Assembly (NCBI GenBank): GCA_963804375.1
Contig: CAWDQE010000018.1
Span: 1,178,001 to 1,242,000 of the forward strand
From: JANXQG01 sp963804375
Lineage (GTDB): Bacteria; Planctomycetota; Planctomycetia; Pirellulales; Thermoguttaceae
DNA length: 64,000 bases
Direction of reading: 5' to 3'
Part shown: piece after piece, positions 8,275 through 18,847 of the stretch
How positions within the stretch are numbered: position 1 is the stretch's first letter
How the letters are laid out: each line of letters opens with the position of its first letter
Position numbers and translations under genes: made by a program
The notes under the pieces: generated by a model
Seen by the model: the letters and a program-made list of their open reading frames with translations, nothing else
Told to the model about the DNA's origin: nothing
The model's database searches: none

Positions 8275-8664
8275 ATGTCTGAGTCCGCGACTACAACCGA
8301 ACTGCTGGCCCTGAATCGCCGCCTGCTGGAGAGCATTGCCGCCGGCGATTGGGCCACTTACGAAGAACTGTGTGATCCGAGCCTCACTTGCTTCGAGCCG
8401 GAGGCCCGTGGCCAGTGGGTCGAGGGCATGGACTTCCACCACTTCTACTTCAAGCTGGGCGGGGCCGGGGGGCCGGTGAACATCACCGTCAGCACGCCGC
8501 ACGTGCGGCTGATGGGCGACGTGGCGGTGATCAGTTTCATTCGCCTCGTGCAGAAACTCGACGGCACTGGCAGCCCCGTAACAGCCCGATCGGAAGAAAC
8601 CCGCGTTTGGCAGCGGCAGAGTGGACGCTGGCGCCATGTGCATTTCCACCGAACGGTGGGGTAG
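8275..8664 (+). CDS. SnoaL-like / CaMKII association-domain protein
   Basis: A 129-residue single-domain protein. 'LLESIAAGDWATYEELCDPSLTCFEPEA' followed by 'VEGMDFHHFYF' and the terminal 'TRVWQRQSGRWRHVHFHRT' match the calcium/calmodulin-dependent kinase II association domain (NTF2-like fold), which forms ring oligomers in eukaryotes. Bacterial stand-alone versions have no established ligand. It lies 12 bp after thyX and is probably in the same operon. Confidence 0.75.
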   Translation: MSESATTTELLALNRRLLESIAAGDWATYEELCDPSLTCFEPEARGQWVEGMDFHHFYFKLGGAGGPVNITVSTPHVRLMGDVAVISFIRLVQKLDGTGSPVTARSEETRVWQRQSGRWRHVHFHRTVG

Positions 8665-8673
8665 ACTCCGCTC

Positions 8674-8702
8674 TTGGCGAAATTCGCCCGCCTCTCTATA
8701 AT
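8674..8702 (+). promoter_or_regulatory. Sigma70-type promoter of parA
   Basis: TTGGCG (8674-8679), 17 nt, TATAAT (8697-8702), followed 24 nt later by the parA ATG with an AAGGAGG ribosome-binding site between. Confidence 0.65.
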
Positions 8703-8725
8703 CGGCGCCAACCAAGGAGGGACCT

Positions 8726-9514
8726 ATGCGCTCGATTGCCATTATGAACCAGAAAGGTGGTGTGGGAAAAACGACCACTGCGGTAAACATCAGCGCGGCG
8801 CTGGCGGAAACCGGGCTGCGGATTTGCCTGATCGATCTGGACCCGCAGGCCCACGCCACGCTGCACCTGGGGATCGAACCGCTGGCCGACCAGCCTTCGA
8901 TCTACGACGTGCTGACCGGCACGACGCGGCTGGCGGAGGTCCGCCGCCAAGTGGCCGAGAACCTATGGGTCGTCGGTTCGACGCTCGATTTGGCGGCCGC
9001 CGATCTGGAATTGGCCGGCGTGGTGGGCCGCGAGATGATCCTCCGCGACAAACTCAACGCCGAGCAGCAGCCGTTCGACTACCTCTTGGTCGATTGCCCG
9101 CCCTCGCTGGGCGTGCTGACGCTTAACGCCCTGGTGGCGGTCGATGAGGTCTTCATTCCCTTGCAGCCGCACTTCCTGGCCCTTCACGGGCTGAGCAAAC
9201 TGCTGGAGACGATCAACCTGGTCTCCGTGCGGCTGAACCCGCGGCTGAAAATCAGCGGCGTGGTGCTTTGCATGTACGACGTCAACACGCGCCTGGCCGG
9301 TGAAGTGAGCGACAACGTCGACCAGTTCTTCCGCAGTGCCCGCGGCAAGACCACGCCCTGGTCCGGGGCCCACACCTTCCAGACCCGTATCCGCCGCAAT
9401 GTAAGGCTCGCCGAGGCACCCAGTTTCGGGCAGTCGATCTTCCAGTACTCGCCCGACTCCCACGGCGCCGAGGATTATCGCCGTTTGGCCGAAGAGGTCA
9501 AGAAAGCCGGCTAA
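8726..9514 (+). CDS. ParA/Soj-family ATPase, solitary
   Basis: A 262-residue deviant Walker ATPase: KGGVGKTTT at residues 10-18, LIDLDPQAH (Walker A' region) and LLVDCPPSLG (Walker B). A strong AAGGAGG precedes the ATG. Full-length ParA ATPases position chromosomes, plasmids or large protein complexes. There is no parB, parS-like repeat or chemotaxis gene nearby, so the cargo is unknown. It converges with the TPR gene and overlaps it by 4 bp at the 3' end. Confidence 0.85.
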   Translation: MRSIAIMNQKGGVGKTTTAVNISAALAETGLRICLIDLDPQAHATLHLGIEPLADQPSIYDVLTGTTRLAEVRRQVAENLWVVGSTLDLAAADLELAGVVGREMILRDKLNAEQQPFDYLLVDCPPSLGVLTLNALVAVDEVFIPLQPHFLALHGLSKLLETINLVSVRLNPRLKISGVVLCMYDVNTRLAGEVSDNVDQFFRSARGKTTPWSGAHTFQTRIRRNVRLAEAPSFGQSIFQYSPDSHGAEDYRRLAEEVKKAG

Positions 9515-10068
9515 CCACGCGTCCGCGAGCCTTCGCAGATCGTCTGGAACTCCGGGTCGCCGCGGAGCGAATCGAAATCGGGCTCGTGTTCGACCAGCAG
9601 GCGGTAGTTGGGATCCAGGGCCAGGGCCTGCTCGAGATAGGTCAAGGCCCGCCGCTTGTCGCCGGCCACGCTGTGGTAGCAGGCCAGGTTGTAGCGAATC
9701 AGCGGCTCGTCGTTGTCGGCAGCCAAGGCCGTTTCCAGGGCCTCGATCGCCCGATCAATGTGCCCGGTGCGCTTGTGGCACCACCCCAAGGCCAACAAGA
9801 CCTGCACGTTTTCCGGCTCCAACTCGGCCACCTTGCCAAGCGGCAAAATGGCGTCGGCGTAGCGCTCCAGCGAGCGCAGGGCCTCGCCGCGGAGATACAA
9901 GGTCCGCACATCGGCATTGCCCGTCACGCCCGCCCCGCTGGCACCATCGGCATCGCCCAACCGGCCAAGCACGTCAAGGGCCTGCTGGGGCAAACCAAGC
10001 TCCAGATAGCCTTCCGCCTGGTGCTGAAGCTTCATGCGACGAATTCGATCTTCTTTGGACTTGGTCAC
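9511..10068 (-). CDS. TPR-repeat protein
   Basis: About 185 residues of tetratricopeptide-like helical hairpins ('VQVLLALGWCHKRTGHIDRAIEAL', 'PLIRYNLACYHSVAGDKRRALTYL' with the A/G pattern at canonical positions), followed by 'DFDSLRGDPEFQTI', a tail often found after TPRs in planctomycete proteins. I place the start at GTG 10068 (VTKSKEDRIRR); codons further upstream come from a palindromic repeat (10110-10175) and are unlikely to be translated. A protein-protein interaction scaffold; partner unknown. Confidence 0.7.
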   Translation of the reverse strand: MTKSKEDRIRRMKLQHQAEGYLELGLPQQALDVLGRLGDADGASGAGVTGNADVRTLYLRGEALRSLERYADAILPLGKVAELEPENVQVLLALGWCHKRTGHIDRAIEALETALAADNDEPLIRYNLACYHSVAGDKRRALTYLEQALALDPNYRLLVEHEPDFDSLRGDPEFQTICEGSRTRG

Positions 10069-10109
10069 TTCGGGAGCCACTGCCACAAAATGAATTGACT
10101 TGACTGACG

Positions 10110-10175
10110 AACCTATCCGAGAACCCTGAAATGGCCGTGGGCTGTGTCGAGCCCAATTCAGTTCTCGGATAGGTT
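10110..10175. repeat. REP-like hairpin, family with core AACCTATCCGAGAA
   Basis: Arms 10110-10130 and 10157-10175 are reverse complements apart from two extra bases in the first. A second copy with the same arm sequence and a different loop is at 49884-49953. Confidence 0.8.
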
Positions 10176-10259
10176 CTCGCGGGAAAGACACGCCTTAACC
10201 GCTCTATCATTCATTATAGCGGGCCGTGGCAATAAGCCCAAATAGCATTCCGCAATTGG

Positions 10260-11171
10260 CTAGGCCGACACGAACGCTTCCTGGTGGCTTTCGACTAGCG
10301 ATTTCCCCTGGACGGCCAATTTCAACACAGGAGCTAACTCTGTGTACTCCCGGTCGACCTGACTCAGCAGGTCGGCCGGAGAGGTCATGGCAGGACAGAT
10401 CTGTGCGAATACTGCCTCCCACTGGGGACATTCGATCCAGGAGGGATCGGCCGCCGGAGGCAACAGGGCCGAGACGGCCACGATCTGCCTGGCCGGGTCG
10501 CCCGGTTTCTCGCTGGCCACGGCGCCGCCCGCATGGCCCTCGATCCAGGAGGCGAACTCCTCTGGCAATTTCCATTGCCGGGCCAGCAGGCCGGCAGCCT
10601 GGCCGTGCGTCCAGCCGAAGGTTTCGTGTTCCAAGTGCGAAAGTCGGCGTCGCCCCTGGTTTCTGCCTTCCAGCAGCTTCACATAGATCTGCGGATACTC
10701 CTTGGCCAGCAACGGGACGGCCATGTCCTGCAAGAGGGCCGCGGTAAAAATATCTTCCGTAGTCTTGAGGCCCTGGTGTTTGGCCACGGCCCGGGCAAAG
10801 AGCGCCCGCCGCAGCGAGTCCTGCCAAATACTCCTTAGATCGAACGGTCCGCAGCGGGGATTGGGCACGAGGCTGAAGACGGCATTCCACAGGGCGAAGT
10901 TCTTGATCGTCCGCACGCCCACCAAAGAGATGCCGACCTTGACGCTGGAGATTTTTCGCGAGAAGCCGAAATACGACGAATTCACGAACCTAAGAACTTG
11001 CCCGGCAAGGCCCGGATCGGCCTCGATCGGCCCCGCATAATCGGCCGGGCCACAGTTCGGATCGCGCGACAGTTCCAGCAGCCGGATCGCACTTTGCGGC
11101 AAGGCGGCGAGCTGGGTGGTCGCCAGCATTTGTTGAAGTTTCTGACCAGCGCTGTCGTGAACAACTGCCAT
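10260..11171 (-). CDS. HDOD-domain protein
   Basis: A 303-residue cytoplasmic protein with an HDOD domain over about residues 15-215: 'LPQSAIRLLELSRDPN', 'IEADPGLAGQVLRFVNSSYFG', 'ISLVGVRTIKNFAL' and 'LLQDMAVPLLA' (catalytic HD replaced by QD). HDOD proteins are HD-fold relatives without the metal site, used in signalling and regulation. No GGDEF, EAL or receiver domain is attached. GGAG lies about 9 nt before the ATG. Confidence 0.85.
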   Translation of the reverse strand: MAVVHDSAGQKLQQMLATTQLAALPQSAIRLLELSRDPNCGPADYAGPIEADPGLAGQVLRFVNSSYFGFSRKISSVKVGISLVGVRTIKNFALWNAVFSLVPNPRCGPFDLRSIWQDSLRRALFARAVAKHQGLKTTEDIFTAALLQDMAVPLLAKEYPQIYVKLLEGRNQGRRRLSHLEHETFGWTHGQAAGLLARQWKLPEEFASWIEGHAGGAVASEKPGDPARQIVAVSALLPPAADPSWIECPQWEAVFAQICPAMTSPADLLSQVDREYTELAPVLKLAVQGKSLVESHQEAFVSA

Positions 11172-11536
11172 GATTTCTGCTCCAGGGAATAGGGTCTAGC
11201 TAAAACCTACGACAGGAGGTCCACGGAAGCAAATCGCCGGATACGACATTGCCCGTAGTTGTTTTCCGCAACGATGTTGCCAAACCGCAACACACGGTCC
11301 CGTGCGCGTGGCGATTTCTCCCCTTCCGCCATGCCAGGCCAGGAATCGCATTTTCTTCGAATCCCTTGGCTGGCTAACGACTTGCGATCTTCGGCAAGCA
11401 TCCTGGCGGTGCATTGGCCCCACGGTTGCATCTTGCCGCCTTGAAACGAAGTTCTGAGGACCCCTAACACAACCCCATCTTGCCCCTGACATAACGCGGA
11501 AAAGTCGGGTTGTGTTAGGGGTTCCGAGGTTTCGCC
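11172..11536. other. Intergenic region with a 16-bp inverted repeat
   Basis: 365 bp between divergently transcribed genes. I see no convincing gene. The only structured element is the inverted repeat at 11460-11522. Confidence 0.5.
11460..11522. repeat. Perfect 16-bp inverted repeat upstream of a small gene
   Basis: ACCCCTAACACAACCC (11460-11475) and its exact complement (11507-11522) with a 31-nt loop. The right arm ends 3 bp before the GAGG ribosome-binding site of the 11537 gene, so folding in the mRNA could affect its translation. Alternatively it is another REP copy. Confidence 0.65.
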
Positions 11537-11794
11537 ATGCCCGGTTTCCGTTGGCTGATGATCGCCGTGCTCGTCCTCTTGTGGTTTGCCACCGAGGCCA
11601 CCGCTCCAGCCGTTGCAACCGAAGACATGTCCACGGGCTGGCGTCGAACCCGCGAAGGTTGGCAGCGTATCGAACTTTTGCGCCCGGCAATTCCCTATCG
11701 TCGGCCGGAATTGCATCCCGCCGTCGTCGGCTCGCTGGAGGTCCTGCTGACAATGACGGCAATGCTGGCACTTTCCAAAGCGAATCGCCGCTAA
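11537..11794 (+). CDS. Small membrane protein with two hydrophobic segments
   Basis: An 85-residue protein: hydrophobic segment or signal at residues 5-22, then 'MSTGWRRTREGWQRIELLRP' and a second hydrophobic helix at about 61-79 after 'LHPAVVGSLEVLL'. The 'WRRT.EGW' element followed by a terminal hydrophobic helix recurs in small planctomycete proteins. GAGG is 9 nt before the ATG. Function unknown. Confidence 0.6.
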   Translation: MPGFRWLMIAVLVLLWFATEATAPAVATEDMSTGWRRTREGWQRIELLRPAIPYRRPELHPAVVGSLEVLLTMTAMLALSKANRR

Positions 11795-11949
11795 GATTGT
11801 CGCACTCTGTGCGAATCCACCCTTTTGGCCAGATTATCGGTTTTGGACGAAAATCTGTACGAAATCTTCTCTTCGGCGCCACTAACATGGGTAGCGGCAC
11901 ACATTGACGCGTACTCTTATCACGAACTCCCTCCAAATTGAGCTGAATC

Positions 11950-14422
11950 ATGCGATTGACCTTGCGCACCCTCTTGGCCTATATGGACGGCCTGTTGGAT
12001 CCCAAAGATTCCCAGGAAATCGGCAAAAAAATCGAGGCCAGCAAGTTTGCCACGGATTTGTTCCACAAGATTCGCGACGTCATGCGACGGTTGCGGCTGG
12101 CGGCCCCATCGCTTACCGAGCGGGGGACGAACCTCGATTGCAACACGGTTGCCGAGTATCTCGACAACGCCCTGCCGAAGGACCGCGTGCCGGACTTCGA
12201 AGAAGTCAGCCTTAAATCGGAAATGCACTTGGCCGAGGTCGCCTCGTGCCACCAGATCCTCACCATGGTGCTGGGAGAACCAGCGGAAATCGATCCGGAG
12301 AGCCGGCAGCGGATGTATCAATTGCCGACCGTGGCCAACCGCGTCGACGAAGAACGCCAGGCAGCCGTCGAGGCCGCCAACATGCTCTCGGGCGACGGCA
12401 GCGGCTCGGCGTCCCCCGCTCCGCCGATGAAGATCCGGCCCCGCCCCGTGGTGCCCGAGTATCTCCGCGAGCCGCGCAAGAAGTCGCGGCTCCTGCCCGC
12501 CGCGGCCTTCACGTTTCTTGGCGGCGCCGCGGTCTGCCTGCTGCTGATCGCGCTCAACCAATTCAACCGGGGCACGCCGCTGGGCAACGCCTTGCACTGG
12601 GTGCAAGCGAAAATGCACGGCAAGCAGGCCGACGACGAAGACCGCGACAACCGCTACGACAAGAACACCGCCAGGCCGTCGGGAGATTCTCTTGCCGGAT
12701 CCGGCGGGACCGTCGGATCCAACGGTGCGGCGGCCCCCAAGTCCAGCGATTCGGCCGTTGTCATTCCCCCCGGCGGCAACGACGCTGGCAAGAGTGATGT
12801 CGCAGTCCCGCGCACAGAAAAAACGCGAGAGAAACCGGCTCCGGGAATACCATCTGCGGTCGCAGGCCCCGGCGGGAAATCGGCCGAATCAAAGACCCCG
12901 CCCGGCGAGGCCGCGGTCGCTCCTCCGCCGGCCAATCCGCCCGGCGAGGTTGCCAAGGTCGATTCGCCACTCGCGGGGAAAGCCGGCCTGACACCGCCGG
13001 CAGTTGGTCCCGCCGTTCGGCCTCCCGCGGGCCAAAGCAAGGCGAAGATCGGCCACTACATATCGGACGGACAGGACGTGCTGCTGAGGTTCGAAGCAAA
13101 CAATGCGGGCTGGCGGCGAGTATTGCCGGAAGATTTTCTCACCGCGCAAAAGCCGCTCTTGGCGCTTCCTTCCTATCGGCCGCGGGTGGCGGTTCTGGAT
13201 GTGAACGCAATGTTGGAACTGGTCAACGGTACGCGCATCGAGCTCCTGCCCGCCAACGCCCAGGGCCTGCCGGGCGTCGATATCGATTTCGGCCACGTGG
13301 TCATCAAGCCCTCGGGCCAGGCAGGCACTCGCCTGCGGGTGGTAACCGGATCGCACGAGGGCATCATTACGCTGACGGGCGTGGACTCGATTGCCGGGCT
13401 GGAAGTGACGCGTGTCCACAGTCCGGGCACCGATCCGGAAAAGGTTCTCTCCCACGCGCTGACGAGGCTTTACGTGGCCCGTGGCGGGGCGGTCTGGGAA
13501 GAGGGCGAGGGCAGCCAGCCGATCCGTCTGAAGGCCCCGGCAGTGCAGATCCTGGACGACCCGCGCGGGCGCCCTGGCGGCCGACAAGCTGTCCGCCGCG
13601 GCGAAAGAACTGCCCAAGTGGCTTACGGCCAACACCGTCAACGAGCTTGACCAACGAGCGGCGATCGACGTGTCGAAGGCCCTTTCCGCCGACCGCGCCG
13701 CAAGCCTCGGTCTAATGGAATTGACGGAAGACCGCCGGAAAGAGGTCCGCGGGCTGGCGGCCAGGTGCCTGGGTTATCTGGGACAGTTCGATCCGATGAC
13801 GGCCGCTTTGAACGATCTGGACATGCGTCCCAAATGGTCTGAATACATCGATCAGCTCAAGGAAGCGATTGCCCGAGGTCCGGAAACGGCCGCGGCCATT
13901 CGCCAGTCGCTGGAGAAGCAATATGGCAACGATGCGGCGGCGCTGTACCGCATGCTTTGGGGCTACACGGACAGGGACCTCGAGGATGGGGAGGATGCTC
14001 GGCTGGTCAAGTTTCTCGAGCACGAGTCTGCGGTCTTCCGCGTGTTGGCATTTGAGAACTTGGCGGAGATCACCCAGAAAAGTCTTTACTACCACCCCGA
14101 GGCCAGCCCGGCGAAGCGTCTCCAGGCGGTGCAAGACTGGCGGCGGCAACAACAGGCGGGCAGGATCCGCTTCAATCCGCCTGACGTGAAGCCGCCAACT
14201 GCTCCTGCGGAACTGCCCTCCAAGGAAACCATTCCCGCGCCGCCCAAACCGTTGAACCCGGGCGTACCGTCTGCAGTGAAGCCTGCCGCGGCAACCGAGC
14301 CCATTGACTCGGGAGCCGCCGTTGCAGCCCCGCGCGTACGGCCGTCCGTCAGTGTTCCGGAGCCCAATCCGCCGGAAAGGCGTCCTCCTATCGCGTTTCC
14401 CGAACCGCAACCGGCGCCGTAA
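11950..14422 (+). CDS. Large planctomycete-type anti-sigma-like membrane protein, split by one frameshift
   Basis: About 824 residues once a frameshift near 13558-13575 is repaired: the first frame ends meaninglessly after 'LKAPAVQILDDPRG', while the next frame continues 'ALAADKLSAAAKELPKWLTA' and runs through to 14422. The N-terminal cytoplasmic half (residues 1-160, MRLTLRTLLAYMDGLLD...) resembles an anti-sigma sensor module; a transmembrane helix follows at about 183-201 (LLPAAAFTFLGGAAVCLLLIA), then a Pro/Ala/Gly-rich linker to about 365, a beta-rich domain and a helical domain. The family is common in planctomycetes without a known role. The frameshift needs one surplus base in a run of GC and looks technical. 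Confidence 0.7.
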
Positions 14423-14652
14423 GCGCAAGACGAAGCGGCGCCCTTTACACCCTCCTCCTCCGCCAGCCGCCGAATCCTGCTGTCAGTACCTATAATGAGG
14501 GTACTGGAACTTGTAACGCCAGGGATTCCACCATATCGGGGGGAATAATACGCGTCTTAAACCCACTCCCCCTTATCGTCAAGCCACGAAAAGCTACACT
14601 GAGATGGGGAGGCAACACGTGCAGCAGTCATGCCTTGGCCTCCGTATTGCGT

Positions 14653-14681
14653 TTGTCTAACCCCGAGTGGACTGCTATACT
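14653..14681 (+). promoter_or_regulatory. Sigma70-type promoter of hpf-ptsN-ptsH-ptsI
   Basis: TTGTCT (14653-14658), 17 nt, TATACT (14676-14681). It would give a leader of about 180 nt before hpf. Confidence 0.6.
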
Positions 14682-14733
14682 GCGTATGATTAAGAATGAT
14701 ACGGATCTTTCCTTGTCAGAGCGCTCAGATCAT

Positions 14734-14769
14734 TTCAAACCGCGAAGAGGATAAGACTTACGGTTTGAA
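14734..14769 (+). promoter_or_regulatory. Leader stem-loop upstream of hpf
   Basis: A perfect 9-bp stem TTCAAACCG / CGGTTTGAA (14734-14742, 14761-14769) with an 18-nt loop, inside the predicted hpf leader. No U-tract follows, so I do not call it a terminator; it may be a regulatory structure. Confidence 0.4.
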
Positions 14770-14869
14770 TCCATGGTTGGCCCAGGACCTGTACCCGGTC
14801 GGGGATTGATTAGCAGGTACTGGATTCGGGGTTTTTCTCGCGACTGTGTTAAGCGAAGGAGTTTTCTCG

Positions 14870-15232
14870 GTGCAGATCAAGATTTCCGCTCGGCATGGGC
14901 ATCTCAGCGATGAGACTCAGGCCAAGATTAAAGAGAAGCTGGAAAAGTTGCCCCGCTTTTACGATCGTTTGACGGCAATTGATGTGACCGTCGACCTCGA
15001 ACACCGCGATGCGCCCGACGTTGATCTTCGGGTCTCGGCCGAACACAAGCACGATTTCGTGTCCGTGTGCCGTTCGCTGGAACTGATGGCATCGATCGAT
15101 GACGTCGTCGAGAAAATGGAACAGCAACTGCGCAAGTACAAGCAGAAGGTCCAAGACCGTCATCGCGGTCCCGGACACCGGCAGGTTGAAACGCCGGATG
15201 TCCCCGCCGCGGACACCTCCGAGGAACCCTAG
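14870..15232 (+). CDS. hpf: Ribosome hibernation-promoting factor, short form
   Basis: A 120-residue HPF/RaiA protein (VQIKISARHGHLSDETQAK...) with the beta-alpha-beta fold core, 'DLEHRDAPDVDLRVSAEHKH' and a charged C-terminal tail. It binds the ribosomal decoding region to inactivate ribosomes in stationary phase. The long-form dimerisation domain is missing. The GTG at 14870 has AAGGAG 9 nt upstream, far better than the frame's first start at 14846. It opens a regulatory PTS operon, an arrangement like the rpoN-hpf-ptsN cluster of proteobacteria. Confidence 0.85.
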   Translation: MQIKISARHGHLSDETQAKIKEKLEKLPRFYDRLTAIDVTVDLEHRDAPDVDLRVSAEHKHDFVSVCRSLELMASIDDVVEKMEQQLRKYKQKVQDRHRGPGHRQVETPDVPAADTSEEP

Positions 15233-15330
15233 CAGGGCAACCTCGTCGTAGAGGGCGAGGTGCACCAAAAGGGTCCCCGGCCAGAAGAAGTCCGAGGACC
15301 TACAGAAGAGAGAGAAAGGGAGATTGTTGC

Positions 15331-15807
15331 ATGAAGTTTTCCGACTTTATCTGCCGCGATGCGATTCGCGCGAATATGGCGGCCTTGGACAAGGAAGGGG
15401 CCATCCGCGAGATGGTCCAGTCGTTGGTCGAGGCCAAGCGCGTCAATGCGGCCGAGTTCGAGAGTATTGTCAAAGCGATCTTGAAGCGTGAAGAGTTGGG
15501 CAGCACAGGCATCGGCCGAGGCGTGGCCGTCCCCCATACCAAGCATCCCAGCGTCGATCGCCTGATCGGCACGGTTTCGGTCAGTCCGGCGGGGGTGGAC
15601 TTCGCCAGCCTCGACGGCGAGACAGTCAATTTGTTTTTCCTCTTGATTTCCCCGCCCGACCGGCCCGGCGACCACCTTCGCGCATTGGAAAACATCTCGC
15701 GGCAGCTCCGCGACGACACGTTTTGCCGCTTTCTCAAGGCGGCCAAAACGCCCCAAGATGTCGCCCAGCTCCTGGATGAAGCCGATAACCACCAATTTGG
15801 ATCCTGA
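15331..15807 (+). CDS. ptsN: PTS IIA component, fructose/nitrogen type
   Basis: A 158-residue EIIA of the Fru/Ntr family. The phosphorylated His is H69 in GRGVAVPHTKHPSV. Not fused to IIB or IIC, and no permease is nearby, so a regulatory role (EIIA-Ntr-like) is more likely than sugar uptake. Between hpf and ptsH on the same strand. The ATG has 'GAGAAAGGGAGATTGTTGC' ahead of it. Confidence 0.85.
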   Translation: MKFSDFICRDAIRANMAALDKEGAIREMVQSLVEAKRVNAAEFESIVKAILKREELGSTGIGRGVAVPHTKHPSVDRLIGTVSVSPAGVDFASLDGETVNLFFLLISPPDRPGDHLRALENISRQLRDDTFCRFLKAAKTPQDVAQLLDEADNHQFGS

Positions 15808-15879
15808 TGTGACGCTGTCGGGGATCCTCGGAAACGTTGCGGGGATTCTCAGGCAGAGAGTTTCGCGTCGCCGCGCCCC

Positions 15880-16158
15880 ATGCCCGAGCCAGCCCTGAAG
15901 CGAACCGTGACTGTCGCCAACCGCGCGGGGCTGCACGCTCGGGCGGCGGTGATGGTCGTCACCGAGGCCCGCAAGTTCGACGCCCATGTGGTTCTCGCCA
16001 AGGGACTGCACGAGGTCGAGGCGACCGAGATCCTGCAGGTGATGTCGCTGGGCGCCGCCCAGGGGGAGCAATTGTCGTTGGAAGTTTCGGGCAACGAGGC
16101 CCAGGCGGCGGTCGACGCCCTCGAACAGCTTTTCCTGCGGAAATTCGACGAGGATTGA
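15880..16158 (+). CDS. ptsH: Phosphocarrier protein HPr
   Basis: A 92-residue HPr: active-site His at H19 (NRAGLHARAA), then 'VMSLGAAQGEQLSLEVSG'. With the offset of four set by H19 versus H15, the regulatory Ser46 of Gram-positive HPr corresponds to Glu50 here (EATEILQVM). It would therefore accept phosphate from Enzyme I at His but not be phosphorylated by HPr kinase at this site. Followed by ptsI after 13 bp. Confidence 0.93.
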   Translation: MPEPALKRTVTVANRAGLHARAAVMVVTEARKFDAHVVLAKGLHEVEATEILQVMSLGAAQGEQLSLEVSGNEAQAAVDALEQLFLRKFDED

Positions 16159-16171
16159 GCAAACCAAACGC

Positions 16172-17918
<1,747 letters not shown>

Positions 17919-18049
17919 GAGAAGAACTTAGTACTTAGTTGGAACTGTGGATCAAGGTCTAGGCACTAAGATCTGAGTTCCAAGAGCTGAATACTGAAAA
18001 CAGAGTTTTCCGCCACTCTTGTCTTGGCGGAGCAGATTGATTCGAACCC

Positions 18050-18736
18050 ATGGTTCGACCGCGAGTACGCATTCGATTTTCAAAACAGTCGGCACTGCGC
18101 CTGATCGGCCACCGGGACTTGATGCGCAGCCTGGAGCGGCTATTTCGCCGCGCCGGGCTGTCGCTGGGCATGAGCGAGGGGTACCGCCCCAAGCCGCGCA
18201 TGAACTTTCCCTTGGCCTTGGCGGTCGGCATTGAAGGACGCCGTGAAGTCGTGGAACTTGAGCTGAACGAAGCGCCCTGCGCCGGGAGTTTCCCCCCCAG
18301 CGCGACCGATGAATTGCTGGCTCGACTCCAGTCCCAGGCTCCCCCCGGGCTGCGCATCGAGTCGCTGGAGGTCCTGCCGCCGGAGGGGCACCCGTTTGCG
18401 GGTCGCAAAGCCCGGGCCGTGAGCGCCTCCTACCGCATAGCCATTCCCGTGTCGCGTTTGCCTGGACTGGAAGCCAAAGTCCGGCGGTTGCTCTCCGCAT
18501 CCACGTTGCCGATCCGGCGCCCCAACCGTTCCGCGCCGATCGACCTCAGGGCCTCGCTGCTTGCGCTGGCCCTGCGGGAAGAGGGGCACCCTGGACTCAG
18601 GGTCCTGGAGATGCGGTTGAAGACCGACCCCGGCGGCAGCGCCGGGCCGCGCGACGTCTTGGCCGCCTTGGGCCTGGAGGACCTCGAGCACGAAGGGACC
18701 GCTCTCACCCGTAGCGACGTGGAGATCGATTCATGA
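18050..18736 (+). CDS. DUF2344 protein (TIGR03936 family)
   Basis: A 228-residue protein starting RVRIRFSKQSALRLIGHRDLMR and containing 'GYRPKPRMNFPLALAVGIE', both hallmarks of DUF2344. In many bacteria this domain is fused to or next to a B12-binding radical SAM protein and sits upstream of RNase E/G, a link that holds here (RNase E/G starts 111 bp downstream). The radical SAM partner is not in the window. The exact reaction is unknown. Confidence 0.8.
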   Translation: MVRPRVRIRFSKQSALRLIGHRDLMRSLERLFRRAGLSLGMSEGYRPKPRMNFPLALAVGIEGRREVVELELNEAPCAGSFPPSATDELLARLQSQAPPGLRIESLEVLPPEGHPFAGRKARAVSASYRIAIPVSRLPGLEAKVRRLLSASTLPIRRPNRSAPIDLRASLLALALREEGHPGLRVLEMRLKTDPGGSAGPRDVLAALGLEDLEHEGTALTRSDVEIDS

Positions 18737-18847
18737 CGGCCAGTTCCTCCGCCCGTCGACGTTTTGCCGCCCGAATGCCCGCTCGTCGGTCTTGCCTCGG
18801 CATTGGCAAGAATCAAGTACACGGACAATGCCGCAGAAAGCGAGACC

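Larger units (their letters stand above)
14423..14869. other. Intergenic region with the hpf-pts promoter and leader
   Basis: 447 bp without a convincing gene. It holds a short inverted repeat CAGTACC / GGTACTG (14484-14506), the promoter at 14653-14681 and a leader stem-loop at 14734-14769. Confidence 0.55.

Noticed and set aside
11207..11716. 169-codon minus-strand frame in the intergenic region
   Set aside because: No start context, no similarity, and it crosses the inverted repeat and the better supported 11537 gene.
18035..18052. tRNA T-loop-like sequence before the DUF2344 gene
   Set aside because: No acceptor or anticodon stem can be built around it.
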